Assembly: GCA_003488445.1 (NCBI GenBank)
Contig: DNLO01000001.1
Span: 1 to 10,704, forward strand
Length of the DNA stretch: 10,704 bases
Direction of reading: 5' to 3'
Source of the DNA: Lachnospiraceae bacterium
GTDB lineage: Bacteria > Bacillota > Clostridia > Lachnospirales > Lachnospiraceae
Positions within the stretch are counted from its first letter, which is position 1, and each line of letters begins with the position of its first letter. The position numbers and the translations under genes were made by a program. The notes under the pieces were generated by a model. The model was not told the origin of the DNA. It made no database searches and saw only the letters and a program-made list of their open reading frames with translations. Shown one piece after another: positions 1-5,859 of this stretch.

Positions 1-168
1 TGCCACACCCGGCATAGCCATGCGTTCGTCGGTTTCCACGGCTTCGAAGGGGCCGATGGGGGCGTGGTAGTGCAGACAGGGGTCGATGACCACTACCGTA
101 AGGACTGTAACGGCGAGGCAGATCAGTGTAGATGCGATTGTCAGTAATGTATATCTTTTTGCGTTCAT
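1..168 (-). CDS. Membrane-anchored partner protein of the MBOAT acyltransferase, N-terminal 56 codons only
   Basis: The gene reads leftwards from an ATG at 168 and runs off the left edge of the window, so only 56 residues are visible. They begin MNAKRYTLLTIAS, followed by one hydrophobic segment (about residues 7-28) and then IDPCLHYHAPIG at 28-39. This is the layout of a type II-anchored extracytoplasmic protein. The motif 'DP-x-x-HYH-x-P' just after the anchor is one I associate with Firmicutes proteins encoded beside MBOAT genes, which often carry an SGNH/AlgX-like fold further in; that domain is not visible here. The start lies 5 nt after the MBOAT stop codon, so the two genes are almost certainly co-transcribed and possibly translationally coupled. 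The ribosome site is weak (CTGAAAAAG before the ATG). The likely role is to help transfer acyl groups to a surface glycan outside the membrane, inferred from context. The gene call is solid, the function much less so. Confidence 0.72.
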   Translation of the reverse strand, partial: MNAKRYTLLTIASTLICLAVTVLTVVVIDPCLHYHAPIGPFEAVETDERMAMPGVA

Positions 169-173
169 CTTTT

Positions 174-1646
174 TCAGAAATTCACGTACAGGAACTTGGA
201 AAAAGCCGACAGTGACAGGAGACTCAGGAACATCAGCGCAGTGGTTGCCGCCACGAGCCTGCCCGATGGTCTGAAAGCGGCTATGCGCTCATCCGTATTC
301 TTCATGCATATCGAAGCGATCACTGAGAAAAGGAGTATGCCTGCGATGATGACGAAGCCGGAATAGTACGGGTCTATCGGGGTATAAGTGAGGAACAGCC
401 ACTGCAGGGTCTGAAACTCGGGTGGTGTGACAGAGGCGATGAAGAGAGCCTCTATGGGGCGGATCCCGCCGGTGAAGAGCTGAGCGAAGAATGCATGAGC
501 GGTCGCTATATCTTCAGACCTGAAATATACCCAGGCCAGATTGACGAAGGAGAAGGTGAGTATGAAACGTATGGCCTTCGGCCACTTCGCGGAATACGGC
601 GAGAGCAGCTTGCTTGCGATGATGCCGGCACCGTGGACCATCCCCCACACCAGGAAGGTGAGGGAAGCGCCGTGCCAGAGACCGCTGAGCAGGAATACGA
701 TGAAATAATTGATATAGGTGCGCACCTTCCCCTTGCGGTTGCCGCCCAGAGGGAAGTATACGTATTTGCGGAAGAAACGCGTGAGAGTGATGTGCCAGCG
801 CTTCCAGAACTCGTTTATCGAAAGAGAACGGTAGGGTGAGTCGAAATTGACGGGAAGGTCCATGCCAAGCATGAGGCAGACACCTCTGGCCATATCACAG
901 CACCCCGAGAAGTCAAAGTATATCTGCATTGTAAACGAGAGCATCACGAGCAGGGCGCCTGTCGAGCCGAGAAGCTCGATGTTCATGTAGCCCCAGTCGG
1001 TATATTTCGCGAGAGTATCTGCAAGGAGCATCTTTTTGGCGAGCCCGAACGCAAAGGCCATGAGGCCCGCACCTATCCTGTCATAGTCGGTATCGTCCCT
1101 TACCGAGCGGTCGAACCAGGGGATCATCTCCTGCGAGAAGGCTATGGGACCTATGGAGACCTTCGGGAAGAAGGATACGAAGAGCAGATAATCGAGCAGA
1201 CTGCAGGAGGCTGAAGAGTCCCTGAAGCAGTCGACGAGATACGCGATCTGTGAAAAAGTATAGTAGCTGATGCCCAGAGGGAGTATCACGGAGCTCATGA
1301 CGAAGTCGCTGTGGAACAGGGAGGCGGCAAGTGATGAGAAGAATCCGAGATATTTGCAATAGACAAGGGCACCGATATCGACTGTGATCCCGGCAGCCAG
1401 GAGCAGCTTTCCGATATGCGGTCTTTCCTTATTCCTTGTCATCAGATACGCGACGGAATAGTTGAAGAGCATGCTGGCAATAAGGACGATAAGAGCGCGC
1501 TTATTGTGATAGCCGTAGAAAAAGAAGGAAGCGCTAAGAAGAAAGCACTTCGATACCACGGGTCTGTGAAGCCGCTTCAGCAGATAGTGTACCGCCACTA
1601 CTATCGGAAGAAATATCAAAATAAAGGAATATGAATTGAATATCAT
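174..1646 (-). CDS. MBOAT-family membrane O-acyltransferase (AlgI/DltB type)
   Basis: A 490-residue polytopic membrane protein, full length for the AlgI/DltB branch of the MBOAT family. It starts MIFNSYSFILIFLP, the usual N-terminus of this group. FFPKVSIGPI (159-168) sits where family members carry a 'FFPxxxxGPI' motif. QIYFDFSGCCDMARG (241-255), NEFWKRWHITLTRFFRKY (278-295), YFPLGGNRKG (297-306) and GLWHGASLTFLVWG (322-335) are hallmark segments. His325 in the LWHG motif is the expected catalytic histidine, and His285 lies in the conserved RWHI segment. Such proteins pass acyl groups, commonly acetyl, across the membrane to extracellular polysaccharide or teichoic acid. No dltA or dltC lies beside it, which argues for an AlgI/PatA-like O-acetylase rather than true DltB, but the left side is cut off. 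An in-frame TAA upstream and no other nearby start fix the ATG at 1646, yet no Shine-Dalgarno sequence precedes it. The substrate is unknown. Confidence 0.93.
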   Translation of the reverse strand: MIFNSYSFILIFLPIVVAVHYLLKRLHRPVVSKCFLLSASFFFYGYHNKRALIVLIASMLFNYSVAYLMTRNKERPHIGKLLLAAGITVDIGALVYCKYLGFFSSLAASLFHSDFVMSSVILPLGISYYTFSQIAYLVDCFRDSSASCSLLDYLLFVSFFPKVSIGPIAFSQEMIPWFDRSVRDDTDYDRIGAGLMAFAFGLAKKMLLADTLAKYTDWGYMNIELLGSTGALLVMLSFTMQIYFDFSGCCDMARGVCLMLGMDLPVNFDSPYRSLSINEFWKRWHITLTRFFRKYVYFPLGGNRKGKVRTYINYFIVFLLSGLWHGASLTFLVWGMVHGAGIIASKLLSPYSAKWPKAIRFILTFSFVNLAWVYFRSEDIATAHAFFAQLFTGGIRPIEALFIASVTPPEFQTLQWLFLTYTPIDPYYSGFVIIAGILLFSVIASICMKNTDERIAAFRPSGRLVAATTALMFLSLLSLSAFSKFLYVNF

Positions 1647-1653
1647 GCAATAG

Positions 1654-1692
1654 ATTATAAGATATTATTCCCATATTTATAAGTGGATTATA
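1654..1692 (-). promoter_or_regulatory. Candidate minus-strand promoter(s) for the MBOAT gene: two TATAAT boxes
   Basis: On the minus strand there are two perfect TATAAT hexamers, at 1692-1687 and 1659-1654. The proximal one would start transcription within a base or two of the ATG at 1646, giving a leaderless or nearly leaderless mRNA. Its hexamer at the 17-bp position is TTATAA, a poor -35. The distal one would give a leader of roughly 35 nt but also lacks a good -35. The region is AT-rich, so either box could occur by chance; some promoter here is expected because the gene diverges from the sugar operon. Confidence 0.4.
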
Positions 1693-1743
1693 TTGTGTAC
1701 CGACGCGGTCCGGACCACAATCTGAGGGGGTACGGTATGATAT

Positions 1744-1784
1744 TTTACGAATCATGTTGAATATTGTTTACGTAATCGTTTTAG
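1744..1784 (+). promoter_or_regulatory. Candidate operator region: paired TTTACG-AATC motifs upstream of the sugar-operon -35
   Basis: Two near-identical motifs lie in the same orientation: TTTACGAATC at 1744-1753 and TTTACGTAATC at 1767-1777, with starts 23 bp apart, about two helical turns. The second contains the 8-bp palindrome TTACGTAA (1768-1775). It also overlaps 1771-1784, whose complement CTAAAACGATTACG matches 11 of 14 positions of the LacI/CcpA-type cre consensus TGWAANCGNTNWCA, including the central CG. The region ends 4 bp before the -35 hexamer, a fitting place for an activator or repressor. No regulator gene is in the window, so the binding protein is unknown. Confidence 0.35.
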
Positions 1785-1788
1785 TTTG

Positions 1789-1817
1789 TTGACGATATAG
1801 TTGGATTTAGGTAAAAT
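1789..1817 (+). promoter_or_regulatory. Sigma-A-type promoter of the chvE-mmsA-mmsB-araA operon
   Basis: TTGACG at 1789-1794 (5 of 6 matches to TTGACA) is followed after exactly 17 bp by TAAAAT at 1812-1817 (5 of 6 matches to TATAAT). Transcription would start near 1824, leaving a leader of about 53 nt before the chvE ATG. It is a strong promoter by sequence, consistent with high expression of a solute-binding protein. It is the only good promoter I see in front of the operon. Confidence 0.75.
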
Positions 1818-1824
1818 TTGTAAG

Positions 1825-1842
1825 GTCGGGCAGATGCCCGGC
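1825..1842 (+). other. Short hairpin at the predicted 5' end of the sugar-operon mRNA
   Basis: CGGGC (1827-1831) and GCCCG (1836-1840) form a perfect stem around the loop AGAT, extended by a T-G wobble and a G-C pair to seven base pairs. The stem begins almost at the predicted transcription start. No T-run follows, so it is not an intrinsic terminator, and it is too small for a known riboswitch. It may shield the mRNA 5' end from decay, which is inference only. Confidence 0.4.
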
Positions 1843-1876
1843 AGAACTGAAAACTTTCATAAATGGAGGAAACTTT

Positions 1877-3046
1877 ATGAAAAAGAAAATCGTGAGCGTA
1901 TTGCTCAGCATGACAATGGTCGCTGCTATCCTTGCAGGATGCGGCAGCAGCGCTGCCAACACAGCAGCACCCGCAGCAGATGCAGCAGCACCTGCAGCTG
2001 ATGAGGCAGCTCCCGCTGCAGACACAGCAGCAGCAGACACAGCAGCTCCCGCAGCATCAGGAGCAGGCAAGAAGGTTGCAGTGGCTATGCCCACACAGTC
2101 TTCAGAGAGATGGATGCACGACGGCGCAAACATGAAGGAGCAGCTCGAGAAGCTCGGCTACGAGGTAGACCTTCAGTACGCAGAGGATGATGTCCAGGCT
2201 CAGGTTTCACAGATCGAGAACATGATCGCAGCAGGCGCTGACTGCCTTGTTATCGCAGCTATCGACTCTGACGCTCTCGTGAATGTTGAGGCACAGGCTA
2301 AGGATGCAGGCATCCCTGTTATCGCTTATGACCGTCTCCTTATGAACACGGATGCAGTTTCATACTATGCTACATTCGACAACAAGGGTGTCGGCACAAA
2401 GATCGGTGAGTACATCGTACAGCACTGCGGCGCTACAAAGGATGATCCCAAGACCATCGAGCTCTTCATGGGTTCACCTGACGACAACAATGCACACATG
2501 CTCTATGCAGGTCTTATGGAGCAGATCCAGCCTCTGCTGGATGACGGCTCACTCATCTGCAAGTCCGGCCAGATCGCATTCGAGGACAACAACACTCTGA
2601 GATGGGATCAGCAGACTGCAATGAAGAGATGTGAGGACCTCCTTACAAGATACTATGCAGACGAGGATCTCGACATCTGCGCATGCGCATATGACGGACT
2701 TTCCTATGGATGCATGTCAGCTCTTGAGGGTGCAGGCTATACAGATGCTAACTGGCCTCTGATCACAGGACAGGATGCAGAGCTGATGGCTACAAAGCAC
2801 ATCATCTCCGGCAAGCAGACAATGTCCATCTACAAGGACACAAGACTTCTTGCTTCAAAGTGCGTTACCATGGTACAGGCAGTGCTCGAGGGTGCTGAGC
2901 CTGAGATCAACGACACAGAGCAGTACAACAACGGCAAGATCGTAGTTCCTTCATATCTGTGTGAGCCCGTTCCGGTCGATAAGGACAACTACAAGGAAGT
3001 CATCATCGGCGGCGGATACTATACAGAGGAGCAGCTGGCTGAGTAA
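1877..3046 (+). CDS. chvE: ChvE-like multiple-monosaccharide ABC transporter substrate-binding lipoprotein
   Basis: This 389-residue extracellular sugar-binding lipoprotein feeds the MmsA/MmsB transporter encoded next to it. The start is set by GGAGG at 1865-1869, 7 nt before the ATG. A basic, hydrophobic signal peptide ends in the lipobox LAGC, so Cys22 should be lipidated after cleavage. An Ala/Pro-rich linker (about 23-64) leads into a type I periplasmic-binding fold (Peripla_BP_4/ChvE type) from residue 66. Family segments include VAVAMPTQSSERW (67-79), YAEDDVQAQVSQIENMI (101-117), VIAYDRLL (148-155), TGQDAE (297-302) and IYKDTRLLA (318-326). Known relatives bind L-arabinose, galactose, glucose or xylose; the downstream araA points to L-arabinose, though broad specificity is plausible. 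All 23 isoleucine codons are ATC, unlike the neighbouring genes, which suggests strong selection for high expression. An 85-nt gap containing a hairpin separates it from mmsA. Confidence 0.94.
   Translation: MKKKIVSVLLSMTMVAAILAGCGSSAANTAAPAADAAAPAADEAAPAADTAAADTAAPAASGAGKKVAVAMPTQSSERWMHDGANMKEQLEKLGYEVDLQYAEDDVQAQVSQIENMIAAGADCLVIAAIDSDALVNVEAQAKDAGIPVIAYDRLLMNTDAVSYYATFDNKGVGTKIGEYIVQHCGATKDDPKTIELFMGSPDDNNAHMLYAGLMEQIQPLLDDGSLICKSGQIAFEDNNTLRWDQQTAMKRCEDLLTRYYADEDLDICACAYDGLSYGCMSALEGAGYTDANWPLITGQDAELMATKHIISGKQTMSIYKDTRLLASKCVTMVQAVLEGAEPEINDTEQYNNGKIVVPSYLCEPVPVDKDNYKEVIIGGGYYTEEQLAE
1961..2059 (+). repeat. Degenerate 21-bp tandem repeat encoding the Ala/Pro linker of ChvE
   Basis: The DNA encodes seven-residue units TAAPAAD, AAAPAAD and EAAPAAD (residues 29-49), then a shortened TAAAD (50-54) and a last TAAPAAS (55-61). 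The 21-bp period is built mostly from GCAGC runs, a pattern open to slippage, and the shortened unit looks like a deletion of one Pro-Ala pair. The linker tethers the sugar-binding domain to its lipid anchor, so its length can probably vary without loss of function. Confidence 0.85.
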
Positions 3047-3079
3047 TCATAATCAAAGATTATCTTAGGTAAGCGGGGC

Positions 3080-3105
3080 GGCGGCAGAAAGCTGCCGCCC
3101 TGTTT
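3080..3105 (+). terminator. Stem-loop between chvE and mmsA, possibly a leaky terminator or 3' stabiliser
   Basis: GGCGGCAG (3080-3087) pairs perfectly with CTGCCGCC (3092-3099) around the loop AAAG. The following bases, CTGTTTGTAATT, contain only a short, interrupted T-run. The stem is stable, but the tail is weak for full termination. Such hairpins after a binding-protein gene often leave more binding-protein mRNA than downstream transporter mRNA. Because mmsA has no promoter of its own here, read-through must occur. Confidence 0.55.
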
Positions 3106-3131
3106 GTAATTATTCAGAAGGAGTTGGTAGG

Positions 3132-4700
3132 ATGTCGGATTACATTTTGGAAATGGATCACATTACGAAGCAATTCTCCGGAGTGAAGGCTCTTGATGAC
3201 GTCAACATCAAGGTCAAAAAAGGAGAGATCCATGCTCTGTGCGGTGAAAACGGTGCAGGCAAGTCCACGCTGATGAATGTCCTGTCGGGCGTGTATCCTT
3301 ACGGAACATATGACGGAGACATCATCTATAAGGGCGAGCATTGCAAGTTTCACAACCTCAGGGACTCTGAGGCAAAGGGCATTGTCATAATACACCAGGA
3401 GCTGGCACTTTCGCCCCTGCTCAGCGTGGCTGAGAACGTGTTCATAGGCAATGAGCAGACGAGCATGAAGGGGGTAATAGACTGGACTGAAACGAGAAGG
3501 CGGGCACAGGAGATGCTGGCCAAGGTGGGACTTGAGCACGAGGATGTCAATGTTCCCGTCAATTCTCTCGGAGTAGGCAAGCAGCAGCTCATAGAGATAG
3601 CGAAGGCCATGGCAAAGAAGGTCGAGCTTCTTATTCTGGACGAGCCTACGGCAGCCCTCAACGATGAGGAGAGCCGCAAGCTGCTGGATATCATGCTGCA
3701 GCTGAAGGAACAGGGTATCACCTGTATCATCATTTCTCACAAGCTGAACGAGATCGAATATGTATCTGATTCGGTCACGATCATAAGAGATGGAAAGACG
3801 ATAGAGACTCTGGTCAAGGGTAAGGATGACTATTCGGAAGACAGGGTCATCAAGGCAATGGTCGGACGTGAGATGACCAACCGTTACCCCGCCAGGGAAG
3901 GTGTTGATATCGGTGATGTGATATTCGAGGTAAAGAACTGGAACGTATATCATCCCGATGATGAACATCGGCAGATGCTGAAAGATATAAATATCAAGGT
4001 AAGAGCAGGAGAGGTGGTCGGACTCGCAGGTCTGATGGGAGCAGGAAGGACGGAGCTGGCGATGAGTATCTTCGGACACAGCTACGGACAGAAGATCTCC
4101 GGAAGCATCCTGATCCACGGCAAGGAGGTCCACCTGAAAACGGTCAAGGATGCCGTGAAGAACAAGCTGGCATATATTTCCGAGGACAGAAAGACCTATG
4201 GTCTCAATCTGATCGGAGATGTCAAGGAGAATATGACGATCGCGGCAAGGCCGTTCTTCTTCTCGAAAAACGGAGTGATAAATGCCAATGATGAGATAGT
4301 GGCGGCTCAGGAATACACGGACAAGGTCAAGGTCAAGGCCAATTCCATCAATCAGGTGGTGGGGTCGCTCTCCGGAGGTAACCAGCAGAAGGTCGTCCTG
4401 GCCAAATGGATGCTGACACAGCCGGATATCCTGATCATGGATGAGCCTACAAGAGGTATCGACGTAGGTGCGAAGTACGAGATCTACTGTGTGATAAACG
4501 AGTTGGCGAAGCAGGGGAAGGCGATCATCGTCATCTCCTCGGAAATGCCTGAGATAATCGGTACCTGTGACAGGCTTTATGTAATAAACGACGGTGAGAT
4601 CGCCGGAGAAGTTTCAAAAGAAGAATTCTCACAGGAAAGGATAATGCAGCTGATAATGGCTCATCAAAGAAAGGGAGACGGTGATGGAAACGAAGAATAA
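3132..4700 (+). CDS. mmsA: Multiple-monosaccharide ABC transporter ATP-binding protein (MmsA/GguA), two ABC domains
   Basis: A 522-residue cytoplasmic ATPase that powers sugar uptake through MmsB. It holds two fused ABC domains, as in RbsA, XylG and GguA, at the usual family length. Domain 1 has Walker A GENGAGKST (38-46), the degenerate signature SLGVGKQQ (145-152), Walker B LLILDEP (166-172) and the switch histidine His203. Domain 2 has the divergent Walker A GLMGAGRTE (300-308), lacking the GKS/T core, a complete signature LSGGNQQ (413-419), Walker B ILIMDEP (433-439), and SSE in place of the switch histidine. These asymmetries are normal for this family and do not mean loss of function: domain 1 nucleotide with domain 2 signature makes the competent site. 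AAGGAG at 3118-3123 lies 8 nt before the ATG. The last 17 bases overlap mmsB, indicating translational coupling. Confidence 0.95.
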   Translation: MSDYILEMDHITKQFSGVKALDDVNIKVKKGEIHALCGENGAGKSTLMNVLSGVYPYGTYDGDIIYKGEHCKFHNLRDSEAKGIVIIHQELALSPLLSVAENVFIGNEQTSMKGVIDWTETRRRAQEMLAKVGLEHEDVNVPVNSLGVGKQQLIEIAKAMAKKVELLILDEPTAALNDEESRKLLDIMLQLKEQGITCIIISHKLNEIEYVSDSVTIIRDGKTIETLVKGKDDYSEDRVIKAMVGREMTNRYPAREGVDIGDVIFEVKNWNVYHPDDEHRQMLKDINIKVRAGEVVGLAGLMGAGRTELAMSIFGHSYGQKISGSILIHGKEVHLKTVKDAVKNKLAYISEDRKTYGLNLIGDVKENMTIAARPFFFSKNGVINANDEIVAAQEYTDKVKVKANSINQVVGSLSGGNQQKVVLAKWMLTQPDILIMDEPTRGIDVGAKYEIYCVINELAKQGKAIIVISSEMPEIIGTCDRLYVINDGEIAGEVSKEEFSQERIMQLIMAHQRKGDGDGNEE

Positions 4701-5856
4701 AACTGTAAAGATGGACATGAAACAGTATGGAATGTTTTTTGCCCTGATCGTAATTTATCTGGTATTTGCTATATTGACAAAGGGTGCCAATCTGACTCCC
4801 ATGAACATCAACAACCTTATCATGCAGAACGGCTATGTCGTCATACTTGCCATAGGTATGCTTTTGTGCGTTCTGACCGGTAACATCGATCTGGGTGTAG
4901 GATCGGTGGTAGCTGTCACCGGATCCATCGCCGGTATCATAATGATGGATCTCAAGATGAACATGTGGGTTGCCATAGCTGCAGCTCTTCTGGTAGGACT
5001 CCTTGTGGGTATCTTCGCCGGAGTGTTCATAGCTTATCTGGGCATACCGCCTTTCGTCACGACCCTGGCTACCATGCTCATGGGCCGAGGCCTCACCTAC
5101 ACACTGCTGCAGGCTCAGACCAAGGGCCCCTTCGATGCATCCTACAACTTCATCGGAGCAGGCTTCCTGCCTGTCATCAAGATACCCTTCGGTGACGGTA
5201 CACTGGATCTCGTCAGTATCGCAGTAGCTGCAGTGGCATCAGTAGTGCTCATCCTCTCGGAGATAAAGAGCAATGCCACAAAGAAGAAGTACAACTTCGC
5301 GGTGAACCCCACATGGCAGATAGTGCTGAAGCTGGCCGTGATGCTCTTCATCATATGGTTCTTCTTCTACAAGCTTTCACGCTACAACGGACTGCCCTTC
5401 GTGCTCCTTATCATGGCAGTGCTGATAGTGATCTACGCCTTCATCACGAGCAAGACCGTGGCAGGACGTCAGATATATGCTCTCGGAGGCAACCGTAAGG
5501 CTGCAAACCTCTCCGGTATCGATACCAACAAGGTGTTCTTCTGGGTATATGTCAACATGGGAGTGCTCTCTGCAATAGCAGGAATAGTGCTCTCGGCAAG
5601 AAACGGATCGGCTACTCCCAAGGCCGGTGACGGATTCGAGATGGACGCCATCGCATCCTGCTATATCGGAGGAGCTGCCGTCGCAGGTGGTGCCGGTACC
5701 ATAGTCGGTGCAGTGGTGGGAGCTTTCATCATGGGTATCCTGAACAACGGAATGTCCCTGTTCGGATGGTCAACCGATATACAGAAGATAGTCAAGGGTG
5801 CGGTCCTTCTCGGTGCCGTGACTCTGGACGTGCTTTCAAAGAGAAAGAAGGGCTGA
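4684..5856 (+). CDS. mmsB: Multiple-monosaccharide ABC transporter permease (MmsB/GguB)
   Basis: A 390-residue polytopic membrane protein of the BPD_transp_2 family (RbsC/XylH/GguB), forming the sugar channel with MmsA. Family segments are LTGNIDLGVGSVVAVTGS (64-81), the long hydrophobic stretch 95-119, GIPPFVTTLATMLMGRGL (120-137), AGRQIYALGGNRKAANLSGI (260-279) and IGGAAVAGGAGTIVGAVVG (328-346), the last being the probable contact region with the ATPase. A charged loop with paired helices at about 196-255 fits the longer XylH/GguB branch rather than the shorter RbsC. A GTG at 4681 is a possible alternative start, but the ATG at 4684 sits 6 nt after AAGGGAG (4671-4677), a better spacing. The gene overlaps the end of mmsA by 17 nt and its stop lies 3 nt before araA, so all three are probably coupled. 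Confidence 0.94.
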   Translation: METKNKTVKMDMKQYGMFFALIVIYLVFAILTKGANLTPMNINNLIMQNGYVVILAIGMLLCVLTGNIDLGVGSVVAVTGSIAGIIMMDLKMNMWVAIAAALLVGLLVGIFAGVFIAYLGIPPFVTTLATMLMGRGLTYTLLQAQTKGPFDASYNFIGAGFLPVIKIPFGDGTLDLVSIAVAAVASVVLILSEIKSNATKKKYNFAVNPTWQIVLKLAVMLFIIWFFFYKLSRYNGLPFVLLIMAVLIVIYAFITSKTVAGRQIYALGGNRKAANLSGIDTNKVFFWVYVNMGVLSAIAGIVLSARNGSATPKAGDGFEMDAIASCYIGGAAVAGGAGTIVGAVVGAFIMGILNNGMSLFGWSTDIQKIVKGAVLLGAVTLDVLSKRKKG

Positions 5857-5859
5857 TAG

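Noticed and set aside
1692..1721. ATTGTG...CACAAT arms and the 10-bp palindrome GGTCCGGACC as one operator
   Set aside because: Both are real inverted repeats, but their centres differ by 5 bp, so they do not form a single dyad; either alone could be chance.
1824..1876. Riboswitch in the leader of the sugar operon
   Set aside because: The leader is only about 53 nt, with one small hairpin and no terminator or known aptamer pattern.
1961..2059. Repeats considered as a CRISPR array or mobile-element repeat
   Set aside because: The units are adjacent without spacers, in frame, and encode an Ala/Pro linker of a lipoprotein.
3114..4133. Long antisense open frame (339 codons) opposite mmsA
   Set aside because: It lies wholly over a clear ABC ATPase gene, shows no family motif, and has no ribosome site; it arises from the codon bias of the real gene.
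3429..4573. Degenerate second Walker A and missing second switch histidine in MmsA as a sign of decay
   Set aside because: The same asymmetry is normal for RbsA/XylG/GguA-type double ATPases, and the reading frame is intact.
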